A stretch of DNA of 64,000 nucleotides from Kiritimatiellaeota bacterium B1221. Lineage in GTDB: Bacteria > Verrucomicrobiota > Kiritimatiellia > SS1-B-03-39 > UBA6053. The translations under genes were made by a program, and so were the position numbers. Where the stretch lies: positions 186,001 through 250,000 of the forward strand of contig JARHXX010000002.1 in assembly GCA_029269125.1 (NCBI GenBank), read 5' to 3'. The notes beneath the pieces are model-generated. The model did not search any database. It saw only the letters and a list, made by a program, of their open reading frames with translations, and was not told the origin of the DNA. Shown one piece after another: positions 52,483 through 62,036 of this stretch; position 1 is the first letter of the stretch; each line of letters begins with the position of its first letter.

Positions 52483-53361
52483 ATGACAGCCGGTTTATTG
52501 ATTGCAGCCTTGTTTATGGCTCTGCTCGGGGTTGTCCTTGGGCTGGTTTTGGCGGTGGCTTCCCGAAAACTTGCGGTGGAGGAAGATCCGCGCATTGACG
52601 AAGTTGAAGACATGCTTCCCCATGCGAATTGTGGTGCCTGCGGCTTTCCCGGCTGCCGTCCTTTTGCCGAAGCGCTGGTGAAAGGGGATGTGCCTCCTTC
52701 CAAATGTACGGTGAGCACAGCCGAGGGTGTCGCTTCCATTGCCGCTTTTCTCGGGGTGGAAGCGGGATCTGCTGAAAAGGTGGTGGCCCGTCTGGCCTGT
52801 GCAGGCGGAAAAAATGTTGCACGGTTTAAAGCGGCATATCAAGGGCAGCCATCCTGCCGGGCGGCGGTGGCGGCTGGGGGTGGGGGCAAAGCCTGTGCCT
52901 GGGGATGTCTGGGACTCGCGGACTGTGAGGTGTCCTGTACTTTTGACGCCATTCACATGAATGCGCAAGGCCTGCCGGTCGTGGATGAAGAAAAGTGTGT
53001 GGCCTGTAACGATTGCGTGTTGGCCTGTCCGTTGGATTTGTTTTCCCTGATGCCGGTGAGCCAAAAACTGTTTGTCGCCTGTAAAAGTTTGGCCGAAGGG
53101 GATCAGGCCCTGTCCGAATGTGAAGTGGCGTGTACCGCCTGCGGACGTTGCGCTGCGGATGCCCCCGGGCTGATTCGCATCGAAAACCATTTGGCGAGAG
53201 TGGACTACAGCAAAAATGCTTTGGCCACCCGTTTCCCCATTGAACGCTGTCCCACCGGGGCCATCGTTTGGATTGAGGATCAAAAATTTCAAAAAGGCGC
53301 GGCTGCGAAAAAAATTATTCGCAAAGAACCGTTGCCCATCCTTTCAGAACCGAACCCCTAA
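52483..53361 (+). CDS. rnfB: Rnf electron transport complex subunit RnfB
   Basis: RnfB accepts electrons from ferredoxin in the ion-pumping Rnf complex. The 292-residue protein has an N-terminal membrane anchor (LLIAALFMALLGVVLGLVLAVASRKL). Next is a 4Fe-4S motif of the Fes type (NCGACGFPGCRPFAEAL), and two ferredoxin clusters (CAWGCLGLADCEVSC and CVACNDCVLACP) follow. Another C-x2-C-x2-C near residue 225 (CTACGRCAADAPGLI) may be part of a further cluster. It is the first gene of the block and precedes PFOR by 11 bp. Confidence 0.93.
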   Translation: MTAGLLIAALFMALLGVVLGLVLAVASRKLAVEEDPRIDEVEDMLPHANCGACGFPGCRPFAEALVKGDVPPSKCTVSTAEGVASIAAFLGVEAGSAEKVVARLACAGGKNVARFKAAYQGQPSCRAAVAAGGGGKACAWGCLGLADCEVSCTFDAIHMNAQGLPVVDEEKCVACNDCVLACPLDLFSLMPVSQKLFVACKSLAEGDQALSECEVACTACGRCAADAPGLIRIENHLARVDYSKNALATRFPIERCPTGAIVWIEDQKFQKGAAAKKIIRKEPLPILSEPNP

Positions 53362-53372
53362 GGGAATAAATT

Positions 53373-56300
53373 ATGAGTAAATCCACTGAGCCCACCGCCA
53401 AATACCCCGGCATCCCTGTAGCGATGGACGGCAATACTGCTGTCATTATGTGTGAACGCGAATCAAGCGATGCTGCCGGTGCCTATCCGATTACCCCGTC
53501 TACCCAAATGGGAGAATATTGGGCGGAACAAGCCGGGGCAGGACACATTAACGTTTCCGGGCGTCCTTTGATTTTTGTGGAGCCGGAAGGCGAACACGCG
53601 GCGGCGGGTGTTACGGCAGGAATGTCCATGACCGGTTTGCGTGCATCGAATTTTTCCTCGGGACAGGGGATTGCCTATATGCACGAATCGCTCTATGCGG
53701 CTGTAGGGAAACGGTTGCCTTACATTTTAAATGTCGGTTGCCGCGCCATCACCAAATCCACTTTGAATGTGCATGCAGGTCATGATGATTATCATTTGAT
53801 GGACGATACCGGATTCTTTCAAGTAATGGCCAAAAGTGCCCAGGAAGCGGCCGATTTAAATTTGATCGCACGTAAAATTGCAGAACTGTCATTAACACCC
53901 GGTGCGGTAGGACAGGATGGATTTTTGACCACCCATTTGATTGAAACGCTGAATGTTCCCGAGCGGAAATTGATCGAAGAATACCTGGGTCATCCGGAAG
54001 ATCTCATCGACTCACCCACGGCCGCACAACGTATGATGTACGGTGCCAAACGTCGTCGGGTGCCGGAACTGTGGGATGTGGACAATCCGGTTGTCGCGGG
54101 TTGTGTGCAGAACCAGGATGCCTATATGCAATCCGTGGCTGCGCAACGTCCATATTTCTTTGATCATATCCGTGATTTCACAGACCAATGCATGAAAGAA
54201 TACGGTGAGTTGACCGGACGCAAATATGCGCGGGTGAGTCAGTACCGGGCGGAAGATGCCGAATATCTTATTTTGGGTCAAGGCTCCGTGGTTGGGACTT
54301 CTGAAGCCGTTGTCGATTACCTGAGAGAAACCCGGGGACTCAAAGTCGGGGTGATCAATCTGACCATGTGGCGTCCGTTTCCCAGCGATTTGATTGGTAA
54401 ACTTATTCAGGGACGCAAAGGGGTCGTGGTATTGGAGCGGACCGATCAGCCTTTGGCGGAAGATCTGCCGGTGATCCGTGAAATTCGGGCCACGGTAAGC
54501 AAATGTCTGGAAAACGGGATGCAGAAAGAGCCGGTATATCCGCATTACCCAACCTACAAAAAACTGAGTGATGCTCCGGTATTGTATTCAGGATGTTTCG
54601 GCATGGGAAGCCGTGACCTGCAACCTGAAGGGGTGATTGGTGCCGTTGAGAACATGTTGCCGGATGGGGAACATCGCAAATTCTTCTATTTGTCCATCGA
54701 CTTTGTGCGGGACCATGGGGCGACGCCTAAGCAGGAAATTCATATGCAACAGATTCGGGAAGGGTATCCTGAAGTAAAAAAACTGGCGATTAAAGGTTCT
54801 GAAAATCCGGATCTGCTTCCGAAAGGTGCGGTGACCGTGCGCATGCACTCTGTGGGAGGATGGGGGGCCATCACCACTGGTAAAAACCTGGCGATTACCC
54901 TCAATGATCTGTTGGGTTACGACATCAAAGCCAATCCGAAATATGGTTCTGAAAAGAAAGGTCAACCGACCACCTATTATCTTTCGGCCGCCCCGGAACC
55001 GATTAAGATTAATTGTGAATACAACTATGTGGACGTGGTGTTAAGTCCTGACCCTAACGTATTCGGTCATTCCAATCCCCTGTTTGGATTGAAAGATAAT
55101 GGTGTGTTCATTATCCAAAGCGATCTGGAAAGGCCTGAAGAAGTTTGGGCCATGATCCCGGTTCAATATCAACGATACATCAAAGAAAAACAGATCAAGG
55201 TCTTTTACATTGATGCCTTTAAAGTGGCCCGTGAGGAGGCGAGCGATCCTGAATTGCAGCTGCGTATGCAGGGAAATGCTTTCCAGGGATCTTTCTTCAA
55301 AGCTTCTTCGGTGATGTCATCGGCCCAATTTACGGAAGAAACCTTATTTCAAGCGATCCGTGATCAGGTAACCAAAAAATTTGGCAGCAAAGGTGCACGG
55401 GTCGTTGAAAACAATATGAAAGTGGTTCGCCGGGGATTTGATGAGCTGAAACAGTTACCGGATTTTGAGGTTTCGACGACCGCAGAGAAAGAACTGAAGA
55501 AAGCGGTTAAAATGCCGGTCACCCTGAAGCGCATGAAAGCCAGTTCGGATGCGAAAACTGATATTCACCGTTTCTGGGAGCAGACCGGGAGTTTTTATGC
55601 CGGAGGGAAACCCAATGACAACTTGGCTGATCCCTTTAATGCTGTCAGTTTGATTCCTGCGGCCACAGGGGTGTTCCGCGATATGACCAGTATCCGGTTT
55701 AATCATCCGGTGTGGGTGCCTGAAAATTGCACGGCTTGTGGAGACTGTTATACCGTGTGTCCTGACTCGGCGATTCCCGGGTTGGCCTGCACCATTCAAG
55801 ATGCTTTTGGCACCGCCTTGAAGGGAATGACCAAAGCCGGATTGGAAACAGGTCTGCTGCCTTCTTCTCTACGCACGCTTGAAAAGAAAATGCGTAATGC
55901 CACTTCGGGTGCGACGGATTCTTCAGTGAATGTAGACCGGCTGATGAATGACTGCATTGATTCCATGCTCGCAGATACTCCGGCAGGGGAGCGGGAAGCT
56001 TTGAAAGAGGAATTTGACGGATTCAAAGCGCACATGGGCGGGTTTAAATTCTCTCTCACCAAACCCTATTATAATCAGAAAGAAAAACAGCAACCGGGAT
56101 CCGGCGGGCTGTTCGCCATCACGGTGAATCCCTATACCTGCAAAGGTTGTATGCTTTGTGTGGATATTTGTAATGACGACGCCTTGCGGATTGCCCCGCA
56201 AACCGAAGAGTCTGTCGCCAAACTCCGCAAGGATTGGGATTTTTGGAGTGACCTCCCCAGTACGCCCAAAGAATTTATCCGGGTGGAAGATATGGATGAA

Positions 56301-58274
56301 AAAATCGGAGCCATGGAAACCATGCTTCTCGATAAATCCGTTTACCAAGCCATGGAATGTGGAGATGGTGCCTGTACCGGTTGTGGTGAAAAAACCATTC
56401 TCCATTTGTTTACCGGCAGTATGACCGCATTGATGCAGCCCCGGGTGAAAAAGCACCTCAAACAGCTCGATGAACTGATCGCCGGTCTGGAAGGAAAGAT
56501 CCGGACAAAATTGGCTGAAACTGTAGATGTGAGCAACCTGGGAGCCATCCAGAAATCTCTGGAGAGTCATGCCAGCGGAGATCTGAAACTTTCAGACTTG
56601 GCCAAAGAACTGGATGAAGGGCATGCGGGCAGCCCCATTGATCAGGAATGGCTGAAATCCGTCACCCGATTGATTGCCAAACTGAAAGATCTGAAATGGC
56701 GTTATGAGGAGGGGCCCGGGAACAAAGGACGTTCACATCTAGGTTTTATAAATTCCACGGGCTGTTCTTCCGTTTACGGATCTTCCTGGCCTTACAATCC
56801 CTATCCCTTCCCCTGGGCCAACCATTTGTTCCAGGATTCACCATCGGTTGCGATGGGGGTATTTGAAGGGCACATGTGCAAAATGGCAGACGGATTTAAA
56901 GCGATTCGTATGGCCAAAGCGGAATTGGAGGGAGATGTCGATCTGGAAGCCCTGGCTGCCGAACTTCAGTACTTCAACTGGAATCACTTCACCGACGAAG
57001 AATACCTGCTTTGTCCGCCGGTATGTGCGGTGGGTGGTGATGGGGCGATGTATGACATTGGCTTCCAGAATCTCTCCCGCTTGCTGATGACGGGCCGCCC
57101 GATCAAAGTATTGGTGCTCGATACCCAGGTGTATTCCAATACCGGTGGACAGGCCTGCACCTCTGGCTTTATTGGTCAGGTCTCTGATATGGCGCCTTAC
57201 GGAAAATCCTGGAAAGGAAAGAGTGAGATCCGCAAAGAGATGAGTTTGATAGGTGCTGCGCACCGGACCTCGTTTATCTTCCAGGGCAATACCTCGAATT
57301 ACACGCATTTGATTGAAGGCTTTATCGATGGGATCAATGCCCGCCGTCCGGCCCTGTTTAATGTGTATGCGGTTTGTCAGCCTGAACACGGGGTGCCGGA
57401 TGATTCATCGGTGTACCGCAGCCGCATGGCTCTTGAATCCCGCGCTTATCCGCTTTTCCGTTTTGATCCGGATGCGGGTGAGGATTGGGAAGAATGCATC
57501 AGTTTGGAAGGAAATCCGTCTATCGACAGTGATTGGCCCACTTACACCCTCGAATACGAAGAGGATGATGGTACCAAACAGAAGATGGAACTGCCCATGA
57601 CTTTTGCGGATTTCGCGGTGGCGGAAGCCCGCTTCCGGAAACACTTCAGGGTGGCCCCGCAAGATACCTGGAACGACAACATGATTCTGCTGTCAGATTT
57701 TATTAAGCTGTCCGAAGAAGACCGCGAAGGGAAATTCCCCTTTGTGTGGATTCTCGATAAGAAGAATCATTTAAGTCGGGTGTTGGTCGCGGAACCGATT
57801 GTCCTCTCTACCGAAGAACGTTTGGACTTCTGGAAAACCCTCAAGTCTCTGGGGGGACTGACCAAGAAGGTTGATCCCAAAGCGATCGCGGATCAGGTTC
57901 GGTCTGAAACGGCTCAGAAGCTGGCGCAAGGACTGATGTCGATGTTGGGAGGTGATGTGAATCTTCCCGATTTGACCGCCTCAGCTCCCGTTGCCGGGGC
58001 TCCTGCACCCGAGGGCGCAGTGGCATTTGAAGCGGCATGGATTGAGCAGAATCTCTGCTCATCCTGTGACGAATGTATCAACATCAACCCGGCTATTTTC
58101 GAATACGATGGTGACAAAAAAGCTTTTGTGAAGAATCCGACGGGCGGCCCCTTTAAAGACATTGTGCGTGCGGCTGAGAAATGCACCGGACAGTGTATTC
58201 ACCCCGGAACCCCGGCGGATCCCAATGAAAAGGATGTCGAGAAACTTTTAGCTCGGGCGGAGAAATACAACTGA
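53373..58274 (+). CDS. nifJ: Pyruvate:ferredoxin oxidoreductase (single chain, 1633 residues)
   Basis: A fused 2-oxoacid:ferredoxin oxidoreductase that decarboxylates pyruvate to acetyl-CoA, CO2 and reduced ferredoxin. Domains in order: alpha domain YPGIPVAMDGNTAVIM and EPEGEHAAAGVTAGMS (about 1-430), gamma domain VRMHSVGGWGAITTG (about 480-700), and 2x[4Fe-4S] CTACGDCYTVCPDSAIPG (about 785) and CKGCMLCVDICNDDALRI (about 922). The TPP domain CGDGACTGCGEKTILHLF (about 996) and GDGAMYDIGFQNLSRLL plus YSNTGGQAC (about 1222-1260) bind thiamine diphosphate. A C-terminal extra segment CSSCDECININPAIFEYDGDKKAF (about 1560 on) looks like a ferredoxin. Typical NifJ is about 1170-1200 residues, so this one is longer. 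It lies inside the rnf cluster. Confidence 0.93.
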   Translation: MSKSTEPTAKYPGIPVAMDGNTAVIMCERESSDAAGAYPITPSTQMGEYWAEQAGAGHINVSGRPLIFVEPEGEHAAAGVTAGMSMTGLRASNFSSGQGIAYMHESLYAAVGKRLPYILNVGCRAITKSTLNVHAGHDDYHLMDDTGFFQVMAKSAQEAADLNLIARKIAELSLTPGAVGQDGFLTTHLIETLNVPERKLIEEYLGHPEDLIDSPTAAQRMMYGAKRRRVPELWDVDNPVVAGCVQNQDAYMQSVAAQRPYFFDHIRDFTDQCMKEYGELTGRKYARVSQYRAEDAEYLILGQGSVVGTSEAVVDYLRETRGLKVGVINLTMWRPFPSDLIGKLIQGRKGVVVLERTDQPLAEDLPVIREIRATVSKCLENGMQKEPVYPHYPTYKKLSDAPVLYSGCFGMGSRDLQPEGVIGAVENMLPDGEHRKFFYLSIDFVRDHGATPKQEIHMQQIREGYPEVKKLAIKGSENPDLLPKGAVTVRMHSVGGWGAITTGKNLAITLNDLLGYDIKANPKYGSEKKGQPTTYYLSAAPEPIKINCEYNYVDVVLSPDPNVFGHSNPLFGLKDNGVFIIQSDLERPEEVWAMIPVQYQRYIKEKQIKVFYIDAFKVAREEASDPELQLRMQGNAFQGSFFKASSVMSSAQFTEETLFQAIRDQVTKKFGSKGARVVENNMKVVRRGFDELKQLPDFEVSTTAEKELKKAVKMPVTLKRMKASSDAKTDIHRFWEQTGSFYAGGKPNDNLADPFNAVSLIPAATGVFRDMTSIRFNHPVWVPENCTACGDCYTVCPDSAIPGLACTIQDAFGTALKGMTKAGLETGLLPSSLRTLEKKMRNATSGATDSSVNVDRLMNDCIDSMLADTPAGEREALKEEFDGFKAHMGGFKFSLTKPYYNQKEKQQPGSGGLFAITVNPYTCKGCMLCVDICNDDALRIAPQTEESVAKLRKDWDFWSDLPSTPKEFIRVEDMDEKIGAMETMLLDKSVYQAMECGDGACTGCGEKTILHLFTGSMTALMQPRVKKHLKQLDELIAGLEGKIRTKLAETVDVSNLGAIQKSLESHASGDLKLSDLAKELDEGHAGSPIDQEWLKSVTRLIAKLKDLKWRYEEGPGNKGRSHLGFINSTGCSSVYGSSWPYNPYPFPWANHLFQDSPSVAMGVFEGHMCKMADGFKAIRMAKAELEGDVDLEALAAELQYFNWNHFTDEEYLLCPPVCAVGGDGAMYDIGFQNLSRLLMTGRPIKVLVLDTQVYSNTGGQACTSGFIGQVSDMAPYGKSWKGKSEIRKEMSLIGAAHRTSFIFQGNTSNYTHLIEGFIDGINARRPALFNVYAVCQPEHGVPDDSSVYRSRMALESRAYPLFRFDPDAGEDWEECISLEGNPSIDSDWPTYTLEYEEDDGTKQKMELPMTFADFAVAEARFRKHFRVAPQDTWNDNMILLSDFIKLSEEDREGKFPFVWILDKKNHLSRVLVAEPIVLSTEERLDFWKTLKSLGGLTKKVDPKAIADQVRSETAQKLAQGLMSMLGGDVNLPDLTASAPVAGAPAPEGAVAFEAAWIEQNLCSSCDECININPAIFEYDGDKKAFVKNPTGGPFKDIVRAAEKCTGQCIHPGTPADPNEKDVEKLLARAEKYN

Positions 58275-58296
58275 GGTGCGGATGGCCATCAGTCGG

Positions 58297-58321
58297 GTCT
58301 GACCTGTCTGACCTGACTGAC
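58297..58321. repeat. Short tandem GTCTGACCT-type repeat between PFOR and rnfC
   Basis: GTCTGACCT occurs twice in succession (58297-58314) and is followed by GACTGAC (58315-58321). It lies in the 93-bp gap after PFOR. A related GATC/TGATC-rich run is found at 62827-62870. The pattern suggests a dispersed intergenic repeat family. Confidence 0.5.
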
Positions 58322-58367
58322 TTTTCCCAAATGAGACTTCCCAACTTCAAACTCCACATTCCTGAAA

Positions 58368-59726
58368 ATGTCTGAACATTTTTCCATACAGCATTTCCTC
58401 CGCGGAACCTTTCATCAAGGAATTCATCCGCCGGAAAATAAACACTTCACGGCGGAAAAACCGATTGAACGATTGGCTTTTCCTCCTCAGCTGGTGTTGC
58501 CTTTATCCCAACATGCCGGCAAAGCTTCGGTGGCGTTGGTGCGCAAAGGACAGGAAGTGGTACGCGGGGAACCTATTGCCCGGGCTGATGGTTTTGTTTC
58601 CGTTCCTTTACATGCTCCGGCTTCAGGGGTGGTCAAGGACATTTGTTTGATGCCCTCAGCCCGTGGACCTATGGTTGAAAGTATAGTGCTGGATGTGTAT
58701 GCGGGGGACCCTCAGGAAGTGCTTTACGGTACGGAGGTGGATGTCGATGCCATTCAATCATCAGATCTTATGCAGGCTGTACAGGATACCGGGTTGGTGG
58801 GATTGGGAGGCGCGGCTTTTCCGACCCACGTGAAACTATCAGTGCCGGAAGGTTGTGTTATCGACACGGTTTTAATTAACGGATGTGAGTGTGAACCTTT
58901 TTTGACCACGGACCACCGTTTGATGATTGAACAGGCGGCGGATCTGGTGGCCGGCACCCGCATTCTTATGAGGGCGGTCGGGGCAAAACGTGCAATTATC
59001 GGGACTGAAGATAACAAACTCGATGCGGTGGAAGCCATTCAGGCGGTCCTCAAAAAAGACGATGTGGTTTCAGTGAAAGCGGTACAAACCAAGTACCCCC
59101 AGGGTGCGGAAAAGATGCTGGCGAAAGCTTTGGTGAACCGTGAAATTCCCTCAGGTAAATTCCCATCGGCCGTAGGATTAGGCGTGTTTAACGTAGCGAC
59201 TGCGACCCAAATAGGTCAGTTGTTACCTCAAAAACAAGGGGTGATAGAAAGGGTGGTGACCGTGACCGGACCGGGGATAGAGCGCCCGGGGAATTACATT
59301 GTCCCTGTGGGCACTCCCATTCGGTTTATCCTAGAGAAGCTTGGATTTCAAGGTTCCGCCCGCCACCTGATTATGGGGGGACCGATGATGGGAGGCACCG
59401 TGTCTTCACTGGATACCCCCATCACCAAAGGTTGTGGTGGATTACTGATTTTGAATGAGCACCAGTTGACCACCGAAGAACAAATGAAACGCTATCCCTG
59501 CATCAATTGCGGGGCCTGTGTGGATGCCTGTCCGATGATGTTGAATCCCTGCGAGTTGGGTCGGATGGCACATAAAGCGCAGTATGAAGTCATGGCGGAA
59601 CGGTATCATTTGAATGATTGTTTTGAATGTGGGAGTTGTAGTTATGTCTGTCCCGCGGCTATTCCGCTGGTGCAATACTTCCGGGTAGCCAAATCTGTAA
59701 ACCGAACCAAAGCGGCAGCGTCATGA
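58368..59726 (+). CDS. rnfC: Rnf electron transport complex subunit RnfC
   Basis: RnfC is the NADH/NAD-binding soluble subunit. The 452-residue protein shows GLGGAAFPTHVKLSVPEGC (Rossmann-like Nqo1 motif), IINGCECEPFLTTDHRLM-type context (LINGCECEPFL), and C-terminal two 4Fe-4S clusters CINCGACVDACPMMLNPCELG and CFECGSCSYVCPAAIPLVQ. It belongs to the NuoF/RnfC family and couples Rnf to NAD. Its stop overlaps rnfD by 4 bp. Confidence 0.95.
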   Translation: MSEHFSIQHFLRGTFHQGIHPPENKHFTAEKPIERLAFPPQLVLPLSQHAGKASVALVRKGQEVVRGEPIARADGFVSVPLHAPASGVVKDICLMPSARGPMVESIVLDVYAGDPQEVLYGTEVDVDAIQSSDLMQAVQDTGLVGLGGAAFPTHVKLSVPEGCVIDTVLINGCECEPFLTTDHRLMIEQAADLVAGTRILMRAVGAKRAIIGTEDNKLDAVEAIQAVLKKDDVVSVKAVQTKYPQGAEKMLAKALVNREIPSGKFPSAVGLGVFNVATATQIGQLLPQKQGVIERVVTVTGPGIERPGNYIVPVGTPIRFILEKLGFQGSARHLIMGGPMMGGTVSSLDTPITKGCGGLLILNEHQLTTEEQMKRYPCINCGACVDACPMMLNPCELGRMAHKAQYEVMAERYHLNDCFECGSCSYVCPAAIPLVQYFRVAKSVNRTKAAAS

Positions 59727-60781
59727 GTGAAGCGGTACAACTCAAAACCTCACCCCATTTGCGGGGGATGCATTCAGTGGATAAAATCATGCGCCACGTG
59801 GTGTATGCGTTGATTCCGGTGAGCTTGTTCTCGGTGATGCAATTCGGGTTGTCCGCCCTGGCTCTCATTGTGACTTCGGTGGTGGTTTGTGTGGGTACCG
59901 AACATTTTTTCTGCAAACGCAGCGGGAAGGAAAGTACAGTTTCAGATTGGAGCGCGGTCATCACCGGATTGTTGGTGGCGTTGATTCTTCCCCCGGGATT
60001 TCCGTTATGGATGGCGGCCTTTGCGGCCTTTGTATCGATTGCGGTGGGGAAGGTTTTCTTTGGCGGACTGGGATATAATGTCTTTAATCCCGCCTTGGTG
60101 GGCCGCGCTTTTGCCCAGGCCGCTTTTACGGTTCCGATTACGACGTGGACTCCGGGTATGGCTCATCGACGTTTCCTCGAATTTATCCCCACCACCTTGA
60201 CGCCACCCTTTTTAAAACCTGACTTTGAAGCCTTTCGTGTATGGGTGGAAAGTTTAAAAATTGACGGGTACTCCGGAGCCACTCCTTTGGCCATGATGAA
60301 GTTTGATCATGTCGAAGTGGACACGCTCGAACTTTTTCTGGGCACGTTGGCCAGTTCGGCAGGGGAAAGCTCGGCTCTGCTCATCCTGCTGGGTGGATTT
60401 TATCTCGCGTTTCGGAAAATGCTCAACTGGAAAATTCCGGTGGCAGTATTGGGGTCGGCCTTTATTCTCTCAGGAATCTTTTATCTCAAAAATCCCGAGA
60501 TCTACCCCAGTCCGTTTTTTACGGTGGTTTCCGGTGGATTGATGTTGGGTGCGGTTTTTATGGCCACGGATATGGTATCCTCTCCGGTAACGCCGATCGG
60601 GGTGTGGATTTATGGAATTTTGATAGGCTCCCTTACCGTGATGATTCGATTGTTCGGTGGGTTGAATGAAGGAGTGATGTACGCCATTCTTTTGGGGAAT
60701 GCGGCCACCCCATTGATCAATAACCTTACCCAGCCACGTATCTACGGTGCCATACGTAAGCGAAAGGAGAAAGCGGTATGA
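59723..60781 (+). CDS. rnfD: Rnf electron transport complex subunit RnfD
   Basis: An integral membrane subunit (352 residues, about nine hydrophobic segments) with covalent FMN. The flavinylation threonine is visible in YSGATPLAMMK (S-G-A-T). GFPLWMAAFAAFVSIAVGKVFFGGLGYNVFNPALVGRAFAQAAF is the conserved membrane signature. It overlaps rnfC upstream and rnfG downstream by 4 bp each. Confidence 0.95.
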   Translation: MSEAVQLKTSPHLRGMHSVDKIMRHVVYALIPVSLFSVMQFGLSALALIVTSVVVCVGTEHFFCKRSGKESTVSDWSAVITGLLVALILPPGFPLWMAAFAAFVSIAVGKVFFGGLGYNVFNPALVGRAFAQAAFTVPITTWTPGMAHRRFLEFIPTTLTPPFLKPDFEAFRVWVESLKIDGYSGATPLAMMKFDHVEVDTLELFLGTLASSAGESSALLILLGGFYLAFRKMLNWKIPVAVLGSAFILSGIFYLKNPEIYPSPFFTVVSGGLMLGAVFMATDMVSSPVTPIGVWIYGILIGSLTVMIRLFGGLNEGVMYAILLGNAATPLINNLTQPRIYGAIRKRKEKAV

Positions 60782-61410
60782 GTGCGGATCATTCCAGTAT
60801 GAAGCTTGTTGCCACCCTGGGTGGAATCGCGGTTTTCTCAGGGCTGTTGTTATCGCTTACCTACGAAATCACTAAACCCATGATCGCCAAAAATGAAAGT
60901 GAAGCACTGGAGGCGGCGGTGTTTGAAGTTTTACCCGGAGCTGTCACCCGGGAGAATTATCTATTGGATGATGTGGGACTTCAAAAAGTGGGGGAGGGTT
61001 CCTCCAGGGAGGCAAATCTTTATGCAGGTATCAATGAAGCAGGGGAAAGGGTGGGCTTCGCATTGTCCGGGGAGGCAAGAGGATATGCGGATGTGGTCCG
61101 GGTATTATACGGATACAATCCGGAGACCCAACAGGTGGTGGGGCTGCGGGTCCTCTCCAGTAATGAAACGCCGGGGCTGGGGGATAGAATTGAAAAAGAT
61201 CCGGCATTTCAGGAGAATTTCACGGCGCTGGATGCCTCATTGGCCCATGAAATTACTACAGTGAAAAACGGAGAGAAAACGGAACCCTGGCAGATCGACG
61301 GAATCTCAGGTGCGACTGTAAGTTCCAAAGCGATTGGTAAAGCACTTCGGGACAGCACCCATGAATGGGTTCCTCAATTACATGCGGCATTGGAAGGGAG
61401 TTTGGAATGA
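60778..61410 (+). CDS. rnfG: Rnf electron transport complex subunit RnfG
   Basis: A 210-residue protein anchored by one N-terminal membrane helix (LVATLGGIAVFSGLLLSLTYEI). The periplasmic FMN-binding domain contains the covalent-FMN motif S-G-A-T in GISGATVSSKAIGKAL. Its stop overlaps the rnfE start (ATGA). The residue count agrees with other RnfG proteins. Confidence 0.94.
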   Translation: MSADHSSMKLVATLGGIAVFSGLLLSLTYEITKPMIAKNESEALEAAVFEVLPGAVTRENYLLDDVGLQKVGEGSSREANLYAGINEAGERVGFALSGEARGYADVVRVLYGYNPETQQVVGLRVLSSNETPGLGDRIEKDPAFQENFTALDASLAHEITTVKNGEKTEPWQIDGISGATVSSKAIGKALRDSTHEWVPQLHAALEGSLE

Positions 61411-62036
61411 GTGCAAAAGAACCAGAAACCATGACGCTGGAAACCTTCACCCAGGGTTTGTGGAAAGACAATCCCGTGTTTGTGATGTTACTGGGACTCT
61501 GTCCCGCACTGGCGGTGACGAACTCCGCCTTGAATGCATTAGCCATGGGCCTGGCCACAACCTTTGTACTGATCTGTTCCGGTTTGCTGGTTTCGTTATT
61601 GCGCAATGTAATTCCTAAACAGGTGAGGATCGCCTCTTACATTATTATTATTGCGACTTTTGTCACAATGGCGGATTACGGAATTAAAGCCATTAGCCTT
61701 GAACTTTACAAAGCACTGGGTGCCTTCATTCAACTGATTGTGGTGAACTGTATTATTCTGGGGCGGGCGGAAGCGTATGCCTCCAAGCAGAAGCCTTTAA
61801 AATCAATGATTAACGGTGCCGGTATGGGGTTGGGGTTCACATTGGCCCTGCTGAGTTTAGGAGTGGTGCGGGAGATCCTGGGCAGTGGCACGGTGTTTGG
61901 GATGCAGGTGATGCCTGACCGTTTCCAGACCTGGTCGGTATTTGTGTTGCCTCCCGGCGGGTTCTTTGTATTGGCGTGCTGGCTAATGTTATTTACCTGG
62001 ATACGTGAGCGGAAAAGTAAGCAGGAGGCAATTTAA
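61407..62036 (+). CDS. rnfE: Rnf electron transport complex subunit RnfE
   Basis: A 209-residue membrane protein from the ATG at 61407, chosen because it lies in the ATGA overlap with rnfG; an in-frame start at 61365 would fall inside rnfG. About six transmembrane helices; NPVFVMLLGLCPALAVTNSALNALAMGLATTFVL is the RnfA/RnfE family signature with conserved C-P (cysteine near the Fe-S site of the membrane pair). It is immediately followed by rnfA. Confidence 0.94.
   Translation: MSAKEPETMTLETFTQGLWKDNPVFVMLLGLCPALAVTNSALNALAMGLATTFVLICSGLLVSLLRNVIPKQVRIASYIIIIATFVTMADYGIKAISLELYKALGAFIQLIVVNCIILGRAEAYASKQKPLKSMINGAGMGLGFTLALLSLGVVREILGSGTVFGMQVMPDRFQTWSVFVLPPGGFFVLACWLMLFTWIRERKSKQEAI

Noticed and set aside
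52495..53292. A 265-codon minus-strand frame over rnfB
   Set aside because: Antisense to rnfB, low-complexity His/Gly/Thr-rich, no homologous features.
55923..57389. Long minus-strand frames (215 and 183 codons) opposite the PFOR gene
   Set aside because: Shadow frames with no start context; the sense frame has all PFOR motifs.
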